Translations under genes and position numbers: made by a program
The notes under the pieces: generated by a model
Database searches by the model: none
What the model saw: only the letters and a program-made list of their open reading frames with translations
What the model was told of the DNA's origin: nothing
Assembly (NCBI RefSeq): GCF_934668725.1
Contig: NZ_CAKUOF010000006.1
Location: 124,001-188,000, forward strand
Length of the DNA stretch: 64,000 bases
Origin: an uncultured Dysgonomonas sp.
GTDB lineage: Bacteria > Bacteroidota > Bacteroidia > Bacteroidales > Dysgonomonadaceae
Direction: 5' to 3'
In this document: positions 43,126 through 53,822 of the stretch, in pieces
Layout of the letters: each line of letters begins with the position of its first letter
How positions within the stretch are numbered: the stretch's first letter is position 1

Positions 43126-46100
43126 TTACTTAATCCATAAATCTACGAAATGCTCTTTACGGTCATCTGCCATAACAAAAGTATCTTTGCTATCCAGTCC
43201 TTTGCCATCAAGAACCAGACGAGGCAAAGATGAATCTTTTATTCTGAGTATAGTAATATGATATACTGTCTCTTTGTAACGATAATGAATTTTGTAACTA
43301 TCCCATTTTAGCGGCAGTAGCGGTGTTAATTGTAATTTATCGCCCATAAGATTCACCCCTAACAGCGTTTCCACCAAGAGACGATACATCCAGGCCGCAG
43401 AACCGGTATACCATGTCCAGCCACCCCTTCCGAGATGCCCTTCGGCTGCATATACATCGGCAGCTATAACATACGGTTCTACTTTATAAACGGCAGCCCG
43501 ATCTGCTGTATCCGCATGATTGATCGGATTAAGCAATCCGAAAAGCTCCCATGCCTTTTCGGTTTCACCCATAAGGGCAAAAGCCAGCACTGTCCATATT
43601 GCACCATGTGTGTATTGACCTCCGTTTTCACGTACTCCGGGAATATACCCTTTGATGTAACCCGGATTAAGTTCCGATTTATTAAAAGGAGCGGTAAACA
43701 ACTGAATCAGCTTATCTTCACGGCGGACAAGTTGTTTTTCTACTTGCTCCATACCCATTAATGAACGTTCAGGGTCTCCAGCACCACTAATTATTGACCA
43801 GCTTTGAGGGAGCGAGTCAATGTGACATTCATCATTCACTTTCGATCCGAGCGGGGTTCCATCATCAAAATAAGCACGGCGGTACCATTCTCCGTCCCAC
43901 GCATTTACTTTTATATTATTGCGTAATTTTTCGGCTTCTGCCAAGCAATAATCGGCAAAAATATCATCACTCCTGAGTTTAGCTATTTTAGAGAATTTGA
44001 TTAATACATCATATAGGAAGAATCCGAGCCAAACACTTTCGCCCCGACCTTTTTCTCCTATCAGATTCATTCCGTCATTCCAATCACCACACCCAATAAG
44101 AGGTAGCCCATGGATGCCGAATTTCAATCCGTATTTAATACTTCTTACACAGTGCTCGTATAATGTAGCCGATTCGGGAGAACGTCCCGGTAAATCGTAG
44201 TACGATTCTTCATCAGCACGTAGTAATCTACCCTCAATAAATGACACCTTTTCATCGAGAATGCCTGTGTCTCCAACAGCATTTACGTATCTGCAAGTAA
44301 CATAAGGCAGCCAGAGATAATCGTCCGAGAAGTGAGTTCTCACCCCACGTCCCATGGGTGGATGCCACCAGTGTTGCACATCCCCTTCAACAAACTGCCT
44401 GCTGGCAGCCCTTAAAATCTGTTTACGGGTGATAGACGGTTCGGCGTGTACCAGTGCCATTACATCCTGTAGCTGGTCACGGAAACCATACGCTCCTCCC
44501 GATTGATAGTATCCTGAACGGGCCCATATACGGCTACTTAATGTTTGATACAAAAGCCATCCGTTTGCCATCATATTGACAGAAGCATCAGGAGTGTCCA
44601 CATTGATCGTTCCCAGTGTTCGGGTCCAATAACTCCAAACACCTTTTAGAGCCTCTTTAGCTGCTCCGGTTTGACGGAAACGCAGCACAAGGTCTCGCAT
44701 TTCTTCTTTATTGTGAGCAAATCCCAGACGAAAGCGCGTTTCGCGCTCTTGCCCATCAGCCAAATCAAAAACAACTTGCATAGCTCCGCAAGGATCGAGT
44801 CCTGCACCTACTTTACCCGAAAGACGGCTACGTTTCATGGCAGCAGGTTTCGTTAAACTTCCGTTTTGACCTATAAATTCGGCTCTGTCACCTGTTAAGG
44901 TTCGGGACTCTCCTACATCCATAAAAGCAATTTTCCCGGCAAAACCTATATTATAGAAGTTTCGGGCGAATAATACCCCTGTACGTACATCTATTTCCGT
45001 TTGAACATGCAACAGACTTTTTTGACGTAGATCTGCCAAAACCCACTCATAATATCCGGTTACCGATAATCTGCGAGGTCTTCCCGAAGTGTTTTTCAGC
45101 TTCAATACTCCAAACTTGATCGGTGCATCCATTGCCACATATACTGTAAATTCAGAATCTATTCCGTTTTCACTATGCTCGAATATCGTATAACCAAATC
45201 CATGCCTTACGACATAGGGCGTTGCACCTTTAGCGGGTAATGGCGTAGGAGACCAATATTCACCGGTCTGTTCGTCCCGTATATAAAAAGCCTCGCCCGA
45301 GCTGTCTTTTATAGGATCGTTATTCCAAGGCGTTATGCGGAACTCATGAGCATTTTCTGCCCAAGTATATGCACTTCCACTCTCCGAAACAACAGTCCCG
45401 AAATACTGGTTGGCGATTACATTACTCCAAGGGGCAGGTGTATTCTGACCGGCTCCAAGAGTAATAACATACTCGCGTCCATCGGGGGTAAACCCTCCTA
45501 AGCCATTTTCAAAAATAAGATCTCTTTTAGTTAAAGGTTTATCGGTTTTTGATGTTACAGAGTGCGTCGGCTGTAAAACCGATACTTGTAATTCTGAAAT
45601 AGTAAGGTTTTGGATTTGTTTAGCTAAGGTTCCTAATTCGTCACATAAAACGATACGTGCTGCGGCTTGTAGCAAGAGTAGATCTTCACGCGGTACCTGT
45701 TCGATACGACGTACAAAGATACCTCCGGCTTTTTCCAACAGAGGAGCCTCAATACCCGAAGATATCAGATTCACGATTTCATCGTGTACCGACTGGCGGT
45801 ATACCGACACATCTTCATTTAATATAAGAAGTTCGACAGACAAACCTTTCATTCTCCAGTATGCATGTGCCAATACCAACTGACGTACAAGATCCATTCC
45901 CGAAACATCACTTATCCGTAATAATACCAATGGCGTATCTCCGGAAATGCTGTAACTCCAAAGTCCATCCTGCCCCCTTCTATTGTTTTTCAATATGGGT
46001 TGAGAGGCTCTTCTTTGAGCATTTGCATATACTAAAGATCCGGCAAGTTTGTTGTATAGCTGAGCTTCCGTTTCCTCAATACCGAGTTGATTAAGAACAA

Positions 46101-49100
46101 CCTGGCTATGAGTCCAAGCCAGTTCGAATGCACGCTCACTCATACGGTAATTTTGGTACTTCTCAGTTAAGGCAACGGCAACTTCACGGGTTTCGGCCAT
46201 TCCTAAAATAACGGATACAGTGACCGTTTTTCCCGCAGGTATTGTAACTGTACGGCGCAATGAAATAGAAGGATCAAGAACCGAACCGCTGCTATTGGAA
46301 AGTGCTCCTGCGTTTTCCATTGCTAAAGGGCGGAGAAGGGTATTTCCCCGACCGACAAACTTGGAACGATCTGTTTCGTAAGACACATCTTCTTTCTGAC
46401 CGCTTGAAACAAGCATCAAGTGGAACAAATGAGGGGGTGTTTCATTTTGAGAGCGAGCTCTCCTTGTACAAAGTATTGCCGATAGTTCGGGTAAAAATTC
46501 AGTTTGAACAAACAAATTACTAAAGGCCGGATGTGCTTCATCTGCCGATTGAGGGGCAATAACCACTTCGCTATACGTAGTTAGTTCTATTGTACGAGTT
46601 GTTTGAGAACGATTTATTAATCTAATACGTCTCAACTCCACATCGTCTTCGGGCGAAACACAGATTGTTGTATGTGCCTCCAAATCTGAATATTGTTGAC
46701 GGAACTCTGCATAAGCCTGAGTGAAAATCGCCTCATCTTTTTTGCCTTTATGTAAAGTGGGCTGATGTGTACTGGACCAAAAGTCACCTGTATTACTATC
46801 TCTGAGGTAAACAAACATTCCCAGATTGTCGCTGGTAGCATCTTCACGCCAACGGTTTACAGCAATATTTTGCCAGCGGCTATATCCGCTTCCGCTATTG
46901 CTGATCATCACATGGTAACGGCCGTTTGACAATAAGTTGACCTCGGGAGCTATCGTAGTATCGGTGAACACGCGAACTACCTCTGAACTGTCTGCAAGAA
47001 GAGGATGCAAACCTTTTATTTCAAATTCCGAATCATCGGATATAGCAGTCTCCGATATATTATGGGGTATACGTTCCTGCAATAGCAGCTCCGATGCTTT
47101 AAGCATGGGTACTCCCATAAAGCGTCTTTGCATAGGGTTATCTTTCATCAAATTGACAAGTGATAAAAGGCTCATTCCCTGGTGATGTACCATGAAAGAG
47201 TGGATATTTACACTCTTCTGATCAGGACGCAGATGTAAAGGGGTGTAATCAATTGCTTCATAATACCCGTAGGCTCCCTCATGTCTTGCTTCACTCAGAC
47301 GCTGCATATTTTCACATGCTTTTTGGGGAGAGACCATTAATGCCATAACCGTTGCATAAGGTGTAATAACTAGGTCTTCTGACAAGCCCCGCTTCAATCC
47401 CAGACTAGGAATGCCAAATGCTTTATACTGATAATTCTGAGAAGTATCGGTACGGTTATATCCCGACTCTGAAATACCCCAAGGTACTCCAAGTGTTTTA
47501 GCATATTCAATTTGTGCTTTTACCGCTACTTTATAGGTCTGATCGAGCAATGTATGTTCAAAATTCGGCATCACTAAAAGAGGCATTAGGTATTCGAACA
47601 TCGAGCCACTCCACGACAATAATACAGGCTTCCCATGTGATACAACCAGTAAACGACTCAAAGAAAACCAATGTTCTTGCGGAACCTGCCCTTGAGCAAT
47701 AGCCACATAGCTGCACAACCTTGCTTCGGAAGCCAGCATGTCGTATGAAGAGTTATCCATACGCTGCTCTGTAACATTATATCCGATAACGAAAAGCTTC
47801 TTGGATGTGTTGTACAGAAAAGCAAAGTCCATTTGTGCAAACGACTCACTCTGCTTTTTCAATGTCCGTATTATCTGTAGTCTTTTCGAAGCATGGTTTG
47901 CTGCCGTATGCAAGCTCGATAACCAAGCATTGAGATAGGGTATTACATGCTCTTTGGCTGATGGTTTCTTCAGGTTGGAGAGCCTCATCAATGTAATTTC
48001 GATCAAGGGGCAAATGGTTTCATCCAACTCCGCAGTCTCACGAAGTGTAAGCCCGTTGTCAAGTATATTTAGTTGGGAAATTACCTCATCCAGATTTCCG
48101 TCTAAGCCTTCATGAGCTGAAAGCTGACCAATATGCAGCCAAGGAGCCAGATACAATACTTCTTCGATATGATCTTCGATATTATTTTTTAATGTTTGTA
48201 TCCAAGACTGTACTTCTTCGTTGTCATGAGCCAAAGAGGTTGATAGATTCTCGGTTTGCTGTTTTGCCGATTGTAACAATGCGAAGGCTTCATGCAATGT
48301 CTGAGGGCTTGAATCCAGATCTTTTTCAAGTTCATTTATGGCTGCGTTTTTAACTGTATAGCGTTTCATCACGCGTACCGTATCCAATAATCCGTTAAAA
48401 ATCACAGGGGTATATATAGGAGCATTTTTAAGTTCATTAAGCCCTCCGCTTAATGTCAGTAAATGACCGGCCAGATTTCCGCTATCCACACTTGATACAT
48501 ATAGTGGTGGTAACGGCTCTAACGTACGGGTATCATACCAATTGTATAAATGTCCACGGAATTTTTTCAATTCTCCCATTGTTGTAAACGTGAGTTGTGT
48601 ACGTTCCAACATTTTTCCGGCAGATAAATATCCCAGATCATACGCCGACAGATTAGCTAACAGCGAGAGACCAATATTGGTAGGTGAGGTTCGTGAAGCT
48701 ATAACAGGTACAGGTACTTCCTGAAAATTATCAGGAGCCAGCCAGTTTTCTTTGGCATTAACAAATGTTTCGAAGTAATGCCATGTTTTACGGGCAATTC
48801 GGTGCAACAGTAAGGTTTGTTCGGTTGTAAAGTCGGGCTTATGTTGCTTAAACGGACGGCTGATAAGCCAAGCAATACCCGGCGCTAATGTCCATGCAAG
48901 CCAAACAGGAAATGAGTACAATAGAATTACAGGGTCGAAAAAAGCTAATAACCCGGCACAAACGATAGAAAATGCAGGGGAAAACCACATCGCACGATAA
49001 AAACTTGAGGGGGAATTACCGGCTGTTTGCTCGGCATCTATAGATGTCTTCCATTTCAACAAGTGCCTGTGAGTAACTATCAAACGCCATAAGGTTGCAA

Positions 49101-51810
49101 TAATAGCATCCATATTCAGGTATGCTTCGTATGGTAATAATACCAAAGAGAATAATACTTGTTTAAATTGACGCCAGCTTTTCCGAAAGGCTTCTTCGAG
49201 ATGCATACTCCACGACTGATCTTCGGATTTATAGAGTATATTGGTGGAGAGTGATAATAAAACGGGCAAGAATGCAATAATTCCCACCAGTAAAGGCATT
49301 AACCATATACTTTGTGGAAACAAGATGTAAAAAAGCACCAGGAACAGAAGAAAAGCCGGAGGGAGTAAACTCCGGCGAAGATTGTCCATCATTTTCCATA
49401 CGCCCAGTCTGGATATGGGGTTTCTTGCCCATTTCTTATTGAAGGTAGGAACCCGGGGCAATAACCATTGAATAATTTGCCAATCGCCACGAACCCAACG
49501 GTGCCGGCGAATAGCATCTATATTGTAACCGGGAGGATAGGCTTCATATAATTCCACATCACTGATAAGTGCCGAGCGCACATAAATAGACTCTAATAAG
49601 TCGTGGCTTAGAATCTTGTTTTCAGGCAGCCTGTCGGCTAATACTTGTTCAAATGCATCTACATCATAAATACCTTTTCCGACAAACGATCCTTCGCGAA
49701 ATACATCCTGATATACATCGGAGGTTGCACGTGTATATGGGTCTACACCGGGATCACCCGAAACTAAACGTGTAAATATAGAACGTTGGCTGCTAACCAG
49801 ATTTATGGATACCCGTGGTTGAAGAATACCGTAACCATTAACTACAATATTTCGTTTTGGATCTATTATCGGACGATTCAGCGGATGAGCCATCGCTCCT
49901 ACCAACTGATAAGCACTATCTCCCGGAAGTTGTGTGTCGGTATCAAGGGTTATTACATACTTTATGGATGATGTAATAGATATATCACCTTCAATTAACG
50001 AAAAAGCATCCTCTGCCTTTCCTCTGAGAAAAGCATTAAACTCCATTAGTTTTCCTCGTTTACGCTCATAGCCCATCCAGCAATTTTCTCCCGGATTCCA
50101 ACGCCTCGGACGATGAAATAAATAGAAAATAGTACTATCACCTGATGGATATTTTCTATTTAGAGCTTCAATACCGCTTCTGGCTCTTTCCAGTATAATA
50201 CTGTCCGACTCGGTAACCTCAAGTGAAGCATCCGGGAAGTCGGTAAGAAGAGCAAAATGAAGCTGTTGATCTCTATTCGACAAATAATGTAACTCCAGAT
50301 TATCTATTAGTTTGTCTACTGTATCGGGACATGAAATAATAGTAGGAATAACTACCATTGTACGGTATTCGGACGGAATGCCTTCCGAGAAATCGAGACG
50401 AGGTAATATTTTAGGTTTCACGAGTATTGTAGCGAGCCAGTTAATTAAATCGACCCCCAATTGACTTACACACAATAGAAATATAGCCGATAAAAGGATA
50501 GCTTTCCAATTATCAAATGATATTCCTCTGGTTTCCAGAATACCCATAAGTGCTCCGCCTCCTATGAAAGTGAGAAGTATGATGCCTCCTCCGTAAGAGA
50601 TCAGCGGGTAGCTATGAATACCTCTTCCGAGAACGGTATTGAGGGGTTCTTTTACTTTAAGAGCTTTGTTCACAATACTCTGCCCATCGCCAACCAAATA
50701 ATAACCGACATGGCTATGTAGTGAGTTTTTTTGCTGCCCTTGAGCTTTTTGTGCCAGATTTACAACTTCTTGTGCAACCTCAAACTCCGAAAACGGGCAA
50801 TATTTTGCAAGTGTCTCTATTCTATGGCGGTAATGATCGCGAGTTGTAAAGTCCATCTGTCCATAAATATGGGCAGGATCTTCACGAAGGGTTATTTCAA
50901 CAAGACTCAGAGCTTCGACAAAAACTTTCCAGTCGGTAACAGCCAATGAGCGAAGGCTGCCTATGCTATGGCTTACTGACAACTGATTGGCTGCCTGAGC
51001 TTGGCTTTCTTGATGGATCAATTCTTCGATTGATAGCCCTTCTTCCGACAATCGTTGCTCCAGCCACCTTCGAGCAATGTGCAACATTGGATTCTGGGAC
51101 GATAATCGTTGGCAAAATTCGGAAACAAATGCACTTGACAGTGGAATATTCGATTTTGCCATATCTGAAACTACTTCGATAAGCCTCGATGGTCTTTTCT
51201 TAGCCATTAACTGTAGTTTATCAACCCATGCGTTTGCAATATCCCGATGAGACTGGTTCTCCTGTAGACGGTTAACAATACGTTGCAGGTTCTCGATAAG
51301 AGCCAGCCTAAGCATAATCGGAATTGCCCACAATTCTCCTAATTTTAATGGTGATTCTGTTTGATATGCTTCTATAAATGCTTGAAGCGATTCTTTATCT
51401 ATTTGTGCATCTACATGAGATAGTAGCTCCAGAATAATGCTGTATACACGGGGTATCCTTTTGGCAGTGCCTGTTACTAGACAGGGTAACTCCTGACTGT
51501 ATTTCTTAGGAAAATGTCTGCGTGCCAACTGTATATGCTCCTCAATCAGGTAAAAATTATCCACTAACCATTTGGTGGCAGGAGTTATATTGTCCGGCTT
51601 CTTGAGAATAAGAGTTGCCTTATTAAAGTCGCGCAATACTTTATCATTATAATTAAGACGCTCAAGCAAAAAATTGTCTTTTCTTCCACTTGTCAGTTTT
51701 TCTTCCGAAGCCAGCCTCTTCGCATGTTGAATGAGTTGTTCAATAGTAAATAACTCATCCCGCAAAGGCTGTTCTTCTGTTTTTTTATGCAAATACCTTA
51801 ATTTATCCAT
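43126..51810 (-). CDS. Cyclic beta-1,2-glucan synthase-like protein (GT84-GH94, NdvB type)
   Basis: A giant protein of 2,894 residues that in other bacteria builds and circularises beta-1,2-glucan at the inner membrane from UDP-glucose. The N-terminal part has LRDELFTIEQLIQHAK, typical of the family. Transmembrane helices at about 400-460 precede the glycosyltransferase-like domain with the DTD motif (D623, D625 in TLDTDTQLP) and RHRWVRGDWQ; more helices follow at about 820-1000. The C-terminal half has carbohydrate-binding and GH94 phosphorylase-like domains, with the putative acid Asp in CGDWNDGMN near residue 2,579 and GGQYTHGAIW near the end. The frame is also open 24 codons upstream to a GTG at 51882. 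Its base composition looks richer in G+C than its neighbours. Confidence 0.9.
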   Translation of the reverse strand: MDKLRYLHKKTEEQPLRDELFTIEQLIQHAKRLASEEKLTSGRKDNFLLERLNYNDKVLRDFNKATLILKKPDNITPATKWLVDNFYLIEEHIQLARRHFPKKYSQELPCLVTGTAKRIPRVYSIILELLSHVDAQIDKESLQAFIEAYQTESPLKLGELWAIPIMLRLALIENLQRIVNRLQENQSHRDIANAWVDKLQLMAKKRPSRLIEVVSDMAKSNIPLSSAFVSEFCQRLSSQNPMLHIARRWLEQRLSEEGLSIEELIHQESQAQAANQLSVSHSIGSLRSLAVTDWKVFVEALSLVEITLREDPAHIYGQMDFTTRDHYRHRIETLAKYCPFSEFEVAQEVVNLAQKAQGQQKNSLHSHVGYYLVGDGQSIVNKALKVKEPLNTVLGRGIHSYPLISYGGGIILLTFIGGGALMGILETRGISFDNWKAILLSAIFLLCVSQLGVDLINWLATILVKPKILPRLDFSEGIPSEYRTMVVIPTIISCPDTVDKLIDNLELHYLSNRDQQLHFALLTDFPDASLEVTESDSIILERARSGIEALNRKYPSGDSTIFYLFHRPRRWNPGENCWMGYERKRGKLMEFNAFLRGKAEDAFSLIEGDISITSSIKYVITLDTDTQLPGDSAYQLVGAMAHPLNRPIIDPKRNIVVNGYGILQPRVSINLVSSQRSIFTRLVSGDPGVDPYTRATSDVYQDVFREGSFVGKGIYDVDAFEQVLADRLPENKILSHDLLESIYVRSALISDVELYEAYPPGYNIDAIRRHRWVRGDWQIIQWLLPRVPTFNKKWARNPISRLGVWKMMDNLRRSLLPPAFLLFLVLFYILFPQSIWLMPLLVGIIAFLPVLLSLSTNILYKSEDQSWSMHLEEAFRKSWRQFKQVLFSLVLLPYEAYLNMDAIIATLWRLIVTHRHLLKWKTSIDAEQTAGNSPSSFYRAMWFSPAFSIVCAGLLAFFDPVILLYSFPVWLAWTLAPGIAWLISRPFKQHKPDFTTEQTLLLHRIARKTWHYFETFVNAKENWLAPDNFQEVPVPVIASRTSPTNIGLSLLANLSAYDLGYLSAGKMLERTQLTFTTMGELKKFRGHLYNWYDTRTLEPLPPLYVSSVDSGNLAGHLLTLSGGLNELKNAPIYTPVIFNGLLDTVRVMKRYTVKNAAINELEKDLDSSPQTLHEAFALLQSAKQQTENLSTSLAHDNEEVQSWIQTLKNNIEDHIEEVLYLAPWLHIGQLSAHEGLDGNLDEVISQLNILDNGLTLRETAELDETICPLIEITLMRLSNLKKPSAKEHVIPYLNAWLSSLHTAANHASKRLQIIRTLKKQSESFAQMDFAFLYNTSKKLFVIGYNVTEQRMDNSSYDMLASEARLCSYVAIAQGQVPQEHWFSLSRLLVVSHGKPVLLSWSGSMFEYLMPLLVMPNFEHTLLDQTYKVAVKAQIEYAKTLGVPWGISESGYNRTDTSQNYQYKAFGIPSLGLKRGLSEDLVITPYATVMALMVSPQKACENMQRLSEARHEGAYGYYEAIDYTPLHLRPDQKSVNIHSFMVHHQGMSLLSLVNLMKDNPMQRRFMGVPMLKASELLLQERIPHNISETAISDDSEFEIKGLHPLLADSSEVVRVFTDTTIAPEVNLLSNGRYHVMISNSGSGYSRWQNIAVNRWREDATSDNLGMFVYLRDSNTGDFWSSTHQPTLHKGKKDEAIFTQAYAEFRQQYSDLEAHTTICVSPEDDVELRRIRLINRSQTTRTIELTTYSEVVIAPQSADEAHPAFSNLFVQTEFLPELSAILCTRRARSQNETPPHLFHLMLVSSGQKEDVSYETDRSKFVGRGNTLLRPLAMENAGALSNSSGSVLDPSISLRRTVTIPAGKTVTVSVILGMAETREVAVALTEKYQNYRMSERAFELAWTHSQVVLNQLGIEETEAQLYNKLAGSLVYANAQRRASQPILKNNRRGQDGLWSYSISGDTPLVLLRISDVSGMDLVRQLVLAHAYWRMKGLSVELLILNEDVSVYRQSVHDEIVNLISSGIEAPLLEKAGGIFVRRIEQVPREDLLLLQAAARIVLCDELGTLAKQIQNLTISELQVSVLQPTHSVTSKTDKPLTKRDLIFENGLGGFTPDGREYVITLGAGQNTPAPWSNVIANQYFGTVVSESGSAYTWAENAHEFRITPWNNDPIKDSSGEAFYIRDEQTGEYWSPTPLPAKGATPYVVRHGFGYTIFEHSENGIDSEFTVYVAMDAPIKFGVLKLKNTSGRPRRLSVTGYYEWVLADLRQKSLLHVQTEIDVRTGVLFARNFYNIGFAGKIAFMDVGESRTLTGDRAEFIGQNGSLTKPAAMKRSRLSGKVGAGLDPCGAMQVVFDLADGQERETRFRLGFAHNKEEMRDLVLRFRQTGAAKEALKGVWSYWTRTLGTINVDTPDASVNMMANGWLLYQTLSSRIWARSGYYQSGGAYGFRDQLQDVMALVHAEPSITRKQILRAASRQFVEGDVQHWWHPPMGRGVRTHFSDDYLWLPYVTCRYVNAVGDTGILDEKVSFIEGRLLRADEESYYDLPGRSPESATLYEHCVRSIKYGLKFGIHGLPLIGCGDWNDGMNLIGEKGRGESVWLGFFLYDVLIKFSKIAKLRSDDIFADYCLAEAEKLRNNIKVNAWDGEWYRRAYFDDGTPLGSKVNDECHIDSLPQSWSIISGAGDPERSLMGMEQVEKQLVRREDKLIQLFTAPFNKSELNPGYIKGYIPGVRENGGQYTHGAIWTVLAFALMGETEKAWELFGLLNPINHADTADRAAVYKVEPYVIAADVYAAEGHLGRGGWTWYTGSAAWMYRLLVETLLGVNLMGDKLQLTPLLPLKWDSYKIHYRYKETVYHITILRIKDSSLPRLVLDGKGLDSKDTFVMADDRKEHFVDLWIK

Positions 51811-52078
51811 ATCTGTTAAAGTTACGTTGCCAGCCAAGTAAGTATAATAATACAACGACTGGCTGTATGTTACATAATTCACAGGAACTGTATATTTACT
51901 GCATATATTCGTGCTGTATATGAGTAATAGTGCATCCTGTTACCTTTTTTCCCGGTTAGATAAATGTCCAATACTGCTTAATGCAGTTCAAATGCCGTTT
52001 CGCAGATAGTTAGTAGGTTGTAAGATATAAGGTGTTTCGGTCTTTTTTGAATAATAGAGGTTTACATCCATCAAGAGT

Positions 52079-53479
52079 TTACTCTATTTTTCCCACCATC
52101 TTTTTAGGATCGATCCACTCGTCAAATTCTTCCGGAGTAACATAGCCTAACTGAATGGCAGCTTGTTTCAAAGTCGTATTATCCTGATAAGCTTTTTGAG
52201 CAATAGCTGCCGACTTATAATATCCTATTTTTGAGTTTAAGGCAGTTACAAGCATCAAAGAATTATCCAGATTTCGTTTGATCGTATCCATAACCGGCTC
52301 TATACCAACAGCACAATAATCATTAAAACTCACACATCCCTCACCTATTAAGCGGGCACTGTGCAGAAAATTATAAATAATCATTGGCTTAAATACGTTA
52401 AGCTCAAAATGGCCTGTAGCACCACCTACAGTTATCGCAACATCATTACCCATAACTTGTGCAGCTATCATTGTTAAAGCTTCGCACTGAGTGGGGTTTA
52501 CTTTACCCGGCATAATAGACGATCCCGGTTCATTCTCCGGAATATGGATTTCTCCAATACCCGATCGGGGTCCCGAACTAAGCATACGTATATCATTTGC
52601 GATCTTCATTAAGCTAACTGCCACGGTTTTCAATGCTCCATGAGTTTCAACAATCGCATCATGAGTGGCCAAAGCTTCGAACTTATTGGGTGCAGTAATA
52701 AATGGAAGTCCCGTTAATTCGGCAATTTTTGCAGCAACATTTTCCGAATAATTCTCAGGAGTATTAATCCCTGTTCCTACAGCGGTTCCGCCTAATGCTA
52801 ATTCGGCTAAATGGGGTAACGCATTCTTTATTGCTTTAACCCCATGATCGAGTTGGGCTACATATCCGCTAAGTTCTTGCCCCAGAGTAAGAGGGGTTGC
52901 ATCCATAAAGTGGGTACGACCAATTTTTACCACCGACATATATTGTTTACTCTTCTCGGAAAGTGTATTACGAAGTTTTTCAATTCCGGGAATTGTTTTT
53001 TCTATCAACATTTTGTAGGCAGCAATATGCATTGCCGTTGGAAACGTATCGTTAGATGATTGTGATTTGTTTATATCATCGTTAGGCAACAACACTTTTT
53101 CCTTATCGGTAAGTTTTCCGCCATTTAAAACATGCCCCCTATTAGCAATTACTTCGTTTACATTCATATTGGACTGTGTTCCGCTACCTGTTTGCCATAC
53201 TACCAGCGGAAATGAATTATCAAGTTTACCTTCTAATATTTCATCACAAACTTTTGAGATCAGATTGCATTTTTCAGCAGGTAATATACCTGCTTCTTTA
53301 TTGGTTATTGCCGCTGCTTTTTTCAGAAAAGCAAAAGCATGAATAACTTCTTTCGGCATACGATTTATATCTTCTGCAATCTTAAAATTGTCGATACTGC
53401 GTTGTGTTTGGGCTCCGTAATATGCATCTGCCGGAACTCTTACTTCACCTAAAGTATCTTTTTCGATTCTATAGTTCAT
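52079..53479 (-). CDS. fumC: Fumarate hydratase, class II
   Basis: A 466-residue iron-independent fumarase that interconverts fumarate and malate in the citric acid cycle or, in fermenting Bacteroidales, in the branch to succinate. Signatures are complete: VWQTGSGTQSNMNVNEV, GRTHFMDATPLTLGQE and the fumarase/aspartase motif GSSIMPGKVNP with the catalytic Ser. Length is that of typical FumC. It could be confused with aspartate ammonia-lyase, but the N-terminal and active-site segments match fumarase better. A single-gene unit. Confidence 0.93.
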   Translation of the reverse strand: MNYRIEKDTLGEVRVPADAYYGAQTQRSIDNFKIAEDINRMPKEVIHAFAFLKKAAAITNKEAGILPAEKCNLISKVCDEILEGKLDNSFPLVVWQTGSGTQSNMNVNEVIANRGHVLNGGKLTDKEKVLLPNDDINKSQSSNDTFPTAMHIAAYKMLIEKTIPGIEKLRNTLSEKSKQYMSVVKIGRTHFMDATPLTLGQELSGYVAQLDHGVKAIKNALPHLAELALGGTAVGTGINTPENYSENVAAKIAELTGLPFITAPNKFEALATHDAIVETHGALKTVAVSLMKIANDIRMLSSGPRSGIGEIHIPENEPGSSIMPGKVNPTQCEALTMIAAQVMGNDVAITVGGATGHFELNVFKPMIIYNFLHSARLIGEGCVSFNDYCAVGIEPVMDTIKRNLDNSLMLVTALNSKIGYYKSAAIAQKAYQDNTTLKQAAIQLGYVTPEEFDEWIDPKKMVGKIE

Positions 53480-53822
53480 ATATCTTAATTTTAGAATTAA
53501 TACTCAAGTGCTGTTGATAGTATTAGACTCGTCTTTCACCCGTCGATATTGTTATATTATGCATAATTAGAAAGTGCCCTTTTTCAAGGATAAGAGTAAT
53601 TTGCTCTCATGCTTAAAAAAAGGTATAACAATAGGGAATATGAAGTATGTATTATATAAACAATAAGAAGTCTGTATTGTTTATCCGGACTACACCTTTA
53701 AAGGTATATATGAAATTAAAAATAAAGTATTTATTCTGTTTTATGGAAATACGGGCTATCTTTGACGAGAAGTAATCAAATGTTAACATTACTCACCAAT
53801 CACTTAACTATAAGCTGTTAAT
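53480..53822. other. Divergent intergenic region fumC / Crp-type regulator
   Basis: A 343-nt AT-rich region. A -7 box for the regulator lies at 53757-53764. No clear CAAAnnTA box for fumC was found and no open reading frame or RNA gene was recognised. Confidence 0.35.
53757..53764 (+). promoter_or_regulatory. Candidate -7 box for the Crp/Fnr regulator gene
   Basis: TATCTTTG, 58 nt before the start codon, with a T-rich stretch (CTGTTTTATG) about 18 nt upstream. Confidence 0.5.

Noticed and set aside
51811..51882. GTG start of the cyclic glucan synthase gene
   Set aside because: An ATG 24 codons later fits better; the GTG form is possible but rare in this group, so it is mentioned only as an alternative.
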